Positions 5,605 to 8,264 of a stretch of DNA of 8,264 nt are shown here, in pieces. The position numbers and the translations under genes were made by a program. The DNA is taken from contig UQPB01000081.1 of the NCBI GenBank assembly GCA_900542835.1, positions 1 through 8,264 of the forward strand, in the 5' to 3' direction. This DNA comes from an uncultured Pelosinus sp. (lineage in GTDB: Bacteria; Bacillota; Negativicutes; Sporomusales; Acetonemataceae). A model generated the notes under the pieces. That model was not told where the DNA came from. It searched no databases and saw nothing but the letters and a program-made list of their open reading frames with translations. Position 1 is the stretch's first letter. The number at the start of each line of letters is the position of its first letter.

Positions 5605-6900
5605 ATGACCCTATTGGCCGTGGTTGGCTTTATCATGGTGGCGGTATTTATGATCCTGATTATGACCAAGCGCCTGCACCCGGTTACCGCGCTTATCCTG
5701 GTACCCTTTGCCGTAGCGATGGCATTCGGCTGGGGACCGCAATCCGGCAAATGGATTGTCGACGGCGTTAAAAAGGTCGTGCCGACAAGCGTGATGCTGT
5801 GTTTTGCCATTCTGTATTTTGGTATTTTAATTGACGTCGGCTTTTTTGATCCGCTTGTTAATCGAATCGTCAGATTTGTAAAGGGCGATCCTGTCAAACT
5901 GTGTGTTGGTACCGCCATTCTGGCCGCTGTCGTTGCGCTTGACGGCGACGGCGCCACGACCTATATGGTTACCTGTACGGCCTTGTACCCTTTGCATAAG
6001 CGGATGCAGATCAAACCGCTGATCTTGCCGGCTCTGTGCCTGATGCAAGTCAGTATCATGAATATTTTGCCATGGGGAGGGCCTTCCGGCCGCGTTCTGA
6101 TTATTACCGAAACCACTGTATCGCAATTATTCGGCGCGCTTGGTCCCAGCATGTTTGTCGCCTTGATCTGGGTCTGTCTGGTAGCCTACTATTGGGGCTT
6201 GCAGGAGCGCAAGCGGTTAGGCATCATGGATGTGGCAGGTGTCGACTTCTCGGCTCATGCCGGTGAGGAAAAACGGTTTTCCCGGCCGCAATATGTGCAA
6301 TGGATCAATCTGGCCATGACTTTGGGCTTGATTGTCATGCTGATGAAGGAAACAATACCTTTGCCGGCAATGTTTATGCTTGCCGCTGCTCTGGCGTTGA
6401 TTGTAAACTATCCTAAGATTAAGGATCAGTCCCGGATTATGGCGGAAATTGCTCCTGACTGCTTAAACATTGTCATCCTGACCTTTGCCGCCGGTGCGTT
6501 TGTCGGCATTATGCAGGGCAGCAAGATGATCGATCAGATGGCAAAGGCGATGGTTGTCGCCATCCCGGAGTCGATGGGAGCGCATTTAGCCTTTATCTCC
6601 AGCTTTCTCAGCATGCCGGGCGTATACTTTCTGACCAATGATGCCTATTACTACGGCGTTTTGCCAATCTTCCTGCAGGCTGCCAAAGTTTATGACGTTA
6701 CGCCGGTTGCCATGGGAATCGGCGCGCTTATCGGTCAAGGCGTACATTTGCTAAGCCCGCTGGTGGCCTCAACCTATTTGCTGGTCGGACTGACAAAGGT
6801 CGATTACGGCGATTTGCAAAGATTTACGCTGCTTCCCTGTATTTCGATATCAATGGTGATGCTTATTGTGGCGATGCTATTGGGGCATATAAAATTCTGA
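5605..6900 (+). CDS. CitMHS-family citrate/carboxylate-metal:H+ symporter
   Basis: A 431-residue inner-membrane protein with about a dozen hydrophobic segments, beginning with LLAVVGFIMVAVFMILIMTKR. CitMHS family members such as Bacillus CitM and CitH import citrate as a complex with Mg2+ or Ca2+ together with protons. Family motifs present are VKKVVPTSVMLCFAILYFG (55-73), DGDGATTYMVT (113-123), NILPWGGPSGR (153-163), TNDAYYYGVLP (344-354) and STYLLVGLTKVDYGDLQRF (389-407). The start is ATG 5605 with AAGGGGG seven bases upstream, 34 bases after the CoA-transferase. It is the third gene of the sigma-54 operon, so it probably brings in the acid that the transferase and lyase use. The substrate could be citrate, but a related chelating hydroxy-acid is equally plausible given the enzymes. 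It is followed by a run of hairpins. Confidence 0.93.
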   Translation: MTLLAVVGFIMVAVFMILIMTKRLHPVTALILVPFAVAMAFGWGPQSGKWIVDGVKKVVPTSVMLCFAILYFGILIDVGFFDPLVNRIVRFVKGDPVKLCVGTAILAAVVALDGDGATTYMVTCTALYPLHKRMQIKPLILPALCLMQVSIMNILPWGGPSGRVLIITETTVSQLFGALGPSMFVALIWVCLVAYYWGLQERKRLGIMDVAGVDFSAHAGEEKRFSRPQYVQWINLAMTLGLIVMLMKETIPLPAMFMLAAALALIVNYPKIKDQSRIMAEIAPDCLNIVILTFAAGAFVGIMQGSKMIDQMAKAMVVAIPESMGAHLAFISSFLSMPGVYFLTNDAYYYGVLPIFLQAAKVYDVTPVAMGIGALIGQGVHLLSPLVASTYLLVGLTKVDYGDLQRFTLLPCISISMVMLIVAMLLGHIKF

Positions 6901-6925
6901 CAGGGTATCCGGTGGTTAATCAGTG

Positions 6926-6956
6926 GCGGCGAGGAGGGCTCCCTCTCCTCCGCCGC
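6926..6956 (+). terminator. GC-rich hairpin after the transporter gene (attenuator or weak terminator)
   Basis: The arm GCGGCGAGGAGGG (6926-6938) pairs with CCC-TC-CTCCTC-C-GCCGC style sequence at 6941-6956, with short bulges and a two-base loop. The nearest T-run (TTTTT, 6977-6981) is 20 bases further, behind a second small hairpin TCAGC-ACAA-GCTGA (6957-6970). It is therefore not a textbook intrinsic terminator. Partial termination, RNA stabilisation of the upstream operon, or a processing site are the likely roles. Confidence 0.5.
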
Positions 6957-6970
6957 TCAGCACAAGCTGA

Positions 6971-7007
6971 CAGCTCTTTTTCCGCCTGGCTGGGTCGGCA
7001 AGAGCTG
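6971..7007 (+). repeat. Third stem-loop of the transporter/amidohydrolase spacer
   Basis: CAGCTCTT (6971-6978) and AAGAGCTG (7000-7007) are perfect 8-bp arms around a 21-base loop; a further CCG/CGG pairing inside is possible. The T-run that would end a terminator is the base of this stem, so folding this stem would hide it. The rest of the spacer (to 7087) holds a weak TATAAA at 7060-7065 without a convincing -35. Confidence 0.45.
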
Positions 7008-7075
7008 CTGGTTCAATCATCGCTTACCTGGGCAATGGCAACCCGGAAATAGCGATTAGTATAAAAAACGGCAAT

Positions 7076-7080
7076 GGAGA
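7076..7080 (+). promoter_or_regulatory. Ribosome binding site favouring the GTG start of the amidohydrolase
   Basis: GGAGA (7076-7080) is seven bases before GTG 7088 but only one base before ATG 7082. Normal spacing therefore points to the GTG, two codons inside the longest reading frame. Confidence 0.6.
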
Positions 7081-7087
7081 GATGCAA

Positions 7088-8224
7088 GTGAACGTTGATA
7101 TTTTAATTAAAAACGGTCGTGTTCTGGATCGTTTCCGGCAGGTAGATACGGTCGAATCAGTGGCTGTGGCAAACGGGCGAATCGTGGCTGTTGCCGGCGG
7201 TGAGCCGGTACAGGCTGCGCAGACTATTGATGCAAGCGGCTGCCTTGTGACGCCGGGATTAATTGATTTTCATAATCATATTTTTGGCGCCGGCTCCGAC
7301 CTTTGCGTTGCGGCTGACGCCGCTCTCCTGCCTTCCGGTGTTACGGCGGCGGTTGACGCCGGCAGTGCCGGTACGGCGAATTATGAATTGTTTTTAAGTA
7401 CAATGCTGCTGCAGAAAATCCGGTTCAAAAGCTTTTTGCATGTTTGCCCAACCGGATTAGGAACGGTACAGTTTCATGAGCAGTTGAACCCGGCAGCCTG
7501 GGATAAGGCCAGGGTAGTCGACCTGTTTGAAAAGTACGGTGACTATTTGCTGGGACTAAAAGTGCGCGTCAGCAAAGCCTTGGTTGGCAGCCAGGGGATA
7601 GCCCCGCTGCAGCAGACCCTTGAACTGGCTGAAGCAATTGGCTGTCCGGTATGTGTGCATACAACCGATGCGCCGGTAACGGCTGCGGAATTGCTGGACA
7701 TGCTGCGGCCGGGTGATATTTTCTGTCATGTTTTTCACGGCAGCGGCGAAACCATTATTAAAAACGGCAAGCTGGATCCTGCTGTCAAAAAAGCACGGGC
7801 GCGCGGCATCATTTTCGATGCCGCCAACGGCGGCAATCATTTTGCCTTTTCCACAGCGGAAACGGCGCTGGCGGCGGGCTTTTTTCCTGATGTGATCAGC
7901 ACCGATTTAACGGTAAAAACACTGTTCAAACCACCTGTATATAGTCTGCCATATACCCTGTCAAAATATCTGGCTCTGGGCTGTGCCCTGAGTGATATCA
8001 TTGCCGCCGCCACCAGTGTGCCGGCCGGTCTGATGCGGATGAGCGGAAAAATCGGCACTTTGCAGCCGGGAGCGTATGCCGATATTGCTATTTTCAGATT
8101 GGAACAGCAGCCGGTGACCTTTATCGATACGCTGAAACAGGCGCGCCAGGGCGATCAGTTACTGTTGCCGCAAATGACGATTGTGAACGGTCAGATTGTC
8201 TTCCGCCAATTAAATTTTATATAG
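7088..8224 (+). CDS. Amidohydrolase/deacetylase-family metallohydrolase (dihydroorotase-like, COG3964 type)
   Basis: A 378-residue amidohydrolase-superfamily enzyme with a TIM-barrel metal site and a split beta-sandwich made of the N-terminus (DILIKNGRVLD) and C-terminus (GAYADIAIFRL). Metal ligands are visible in order (numbering from GTG 7088): D60-x-H62-x-H64 in PGLIDFHNH, the probable carboxylated lysine K158 in GLKVRVSK, H191 in CVHTTDAP, H214 in CHVFHG, and D273 in ISTDLT. This order fits the dihydroorotase-like group that includes EF_0837 and Atu3266, where known members hydrolyse acyl esters or amides of small hydroxy- or amino-acids; the natural substrate here is unknown. GTG 7088 is preferred over ATG 7082 because of ribosome-site spacing. 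A 187-base structured spacer separates it from the transporter, so it may be read through from the sigma-54 promoter. It overlaps the ribosome binding site of the next gene. Confidence 0.9.
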   Translation: MNVDILIKNGRVLDRFRQVDTVESVAVANGRIVAVAGGEPVQAAQTIDASGCLVTPGLIDFHNHIFGAGSDLCVAADAALLPSGVTAAVDAGSAGTANYELFLSTMLLQKIRFKSFLHVCPTGLGTVQFHEQLNPAAWDKARVVDLFEKYGDYLLGLKVRVSKALVGSQGIAPLQQTLELAEAIGCPVCVHTTDAPVTAAELLDMLRPGDIFCHVFHGSGETIIKNGKLDPAVKKARARGIIFDAANGGNHFAFSTAETALAAGFFPDVISTDLTVKTLFKPPVYSLPYTLSKYLALGCALSDIIAAATSVPAGLMRMSGKIGTLQPGAYADIAIFRLEQQPVTFIDTLKQARQGDQLLLPQMTIVNGQIVFRQLNFI

Positions 8225-8236
8225 GAGGTAGTTCAA

Positions 8237-8264
8237 ATGGCAGGAATAATACGCTGGCTAGTTT
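8237..8264 (+). CDS. 5' end of an unidentified gene (runs off right edge)
   Basis: Nine codons are visible: ATG 8237 reading M-A-G-I-I-R-W-L-V. AGGAGG (8223-8228) overlaps the amidohydrolase stop codon (8222-8224) and is eight bases from the ATG, so the two genes are almost certainly co-transcribed and translationally coupled. The hydrophobic start would suit a membrane protein, but this is a guess. The codons for x-RWLV match those opening the left-edge gene in the opposite orientation. Confidence 0.8.

Noticed and set aside
5070..5957. Long minus-strand open frame of 295 codons under the CoA-transferase and transporter genes
   Set aside because: It spans the boundary of two well-supported plus-strand genes, lacks recognisable domains, and reads as an antisense shadow of biased codon use.
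7036..7065. Possible promoter (TGGCAA / TATAAA) or sigma-54 element before the amidohydrolase
   Set aside because: The -35 matches poorly, the GG and next GC are not ten bases apart, and the predicted start would fall almost on the ribosome binding site.
7082..7087. ATG 7082 as the amidohydrolase start
   Set aside because: The GGAGA site is only one base away, too close for normal initiation; GTG 7088 has seven-base spacing. The difference is two residues, so the call stays tentative.
1..8264. CRISPR arrays, tRNA/rRNA genes, insertion sequences or phage genes
   Set aside because: No regularly spaced repeats, cloverleaf-like sequence, transposase or integrase was seen on either strand.

Overview
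The window looks like a chromosomal catabolic locus from an anaerobic, low-to-mid G+C Firmicute, most likely Negativicutes (Sporomusa/Pelosinus relatives) or Clostridia. The grounds are strong AGGAGG-type ribosome binding sites, TTG and GTG starts, Firmicute-like LysR and sigma-54 regulators, and a CitMHS transporter in place of the tripartite TctC system that proteobacteria pair with similar enzymes. The taxonomic call is inference; there is no rRNA or marker gene.

Layout. Positions 1-19 (minus) are the first codons of a gene running off the left edge, with its own leader, -10 box and a 19-bp palindrome. Next come a LysR-family regulator (211-1083, minus) and a PrpR-type sigma-54 activator (1137-2996, minus), which are probably co-transcribed and end at a hairpin terminator (175-210). 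The divergent 419-bp spacer (2997-3415) holds three signals: a sigma-70-type promoter for the activator gene, a 24-bp inverted repeat (9-bp arms) overlapping that promoter, and a clear -24/-12 sigma-54 promoter facing right. To the right is an operon: HMG-CoA lyase family enzyme (3416-4363), class III CoA-transferase (4377-5570) and CitMHS-family carboxylate/metal symporter (5605-6900). A 187-bp spacer with three back-to-back hairpins follows. Then comes an amidohydrolase/deacetylase-family metalloenzyme (7088-8224), tightly coupled to a gene that runs off the right edge (from 8237).

How it may work together. The symporter would import a metal-chelated hydroxy-di/tricarboxylate, the CoA-transferase would activate it, and the lyase would cleave the tertiary or branched hydroxyacyl-CoA to acetyl-CoA plus a keto product. 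The amidohydrolase could release the acid from an ester or amide precursor. The PrpR-type activator would sense the substrate or an intermediate, bind the 24-bp dyad, switch on the sigma-54 promoter and limit its own transcription. The exact substrate cannot be read from sequence: 3-hydroxy-3-methylglutarate, citramalate-like and related acids are candidates. The lyase differs from canonical ketogenic HMG-CoA lyase around the active site.

The two edge genes begin with nearly the same codons in opposite orientation (both read RWLV), which suggests paralogues flanking the locus.
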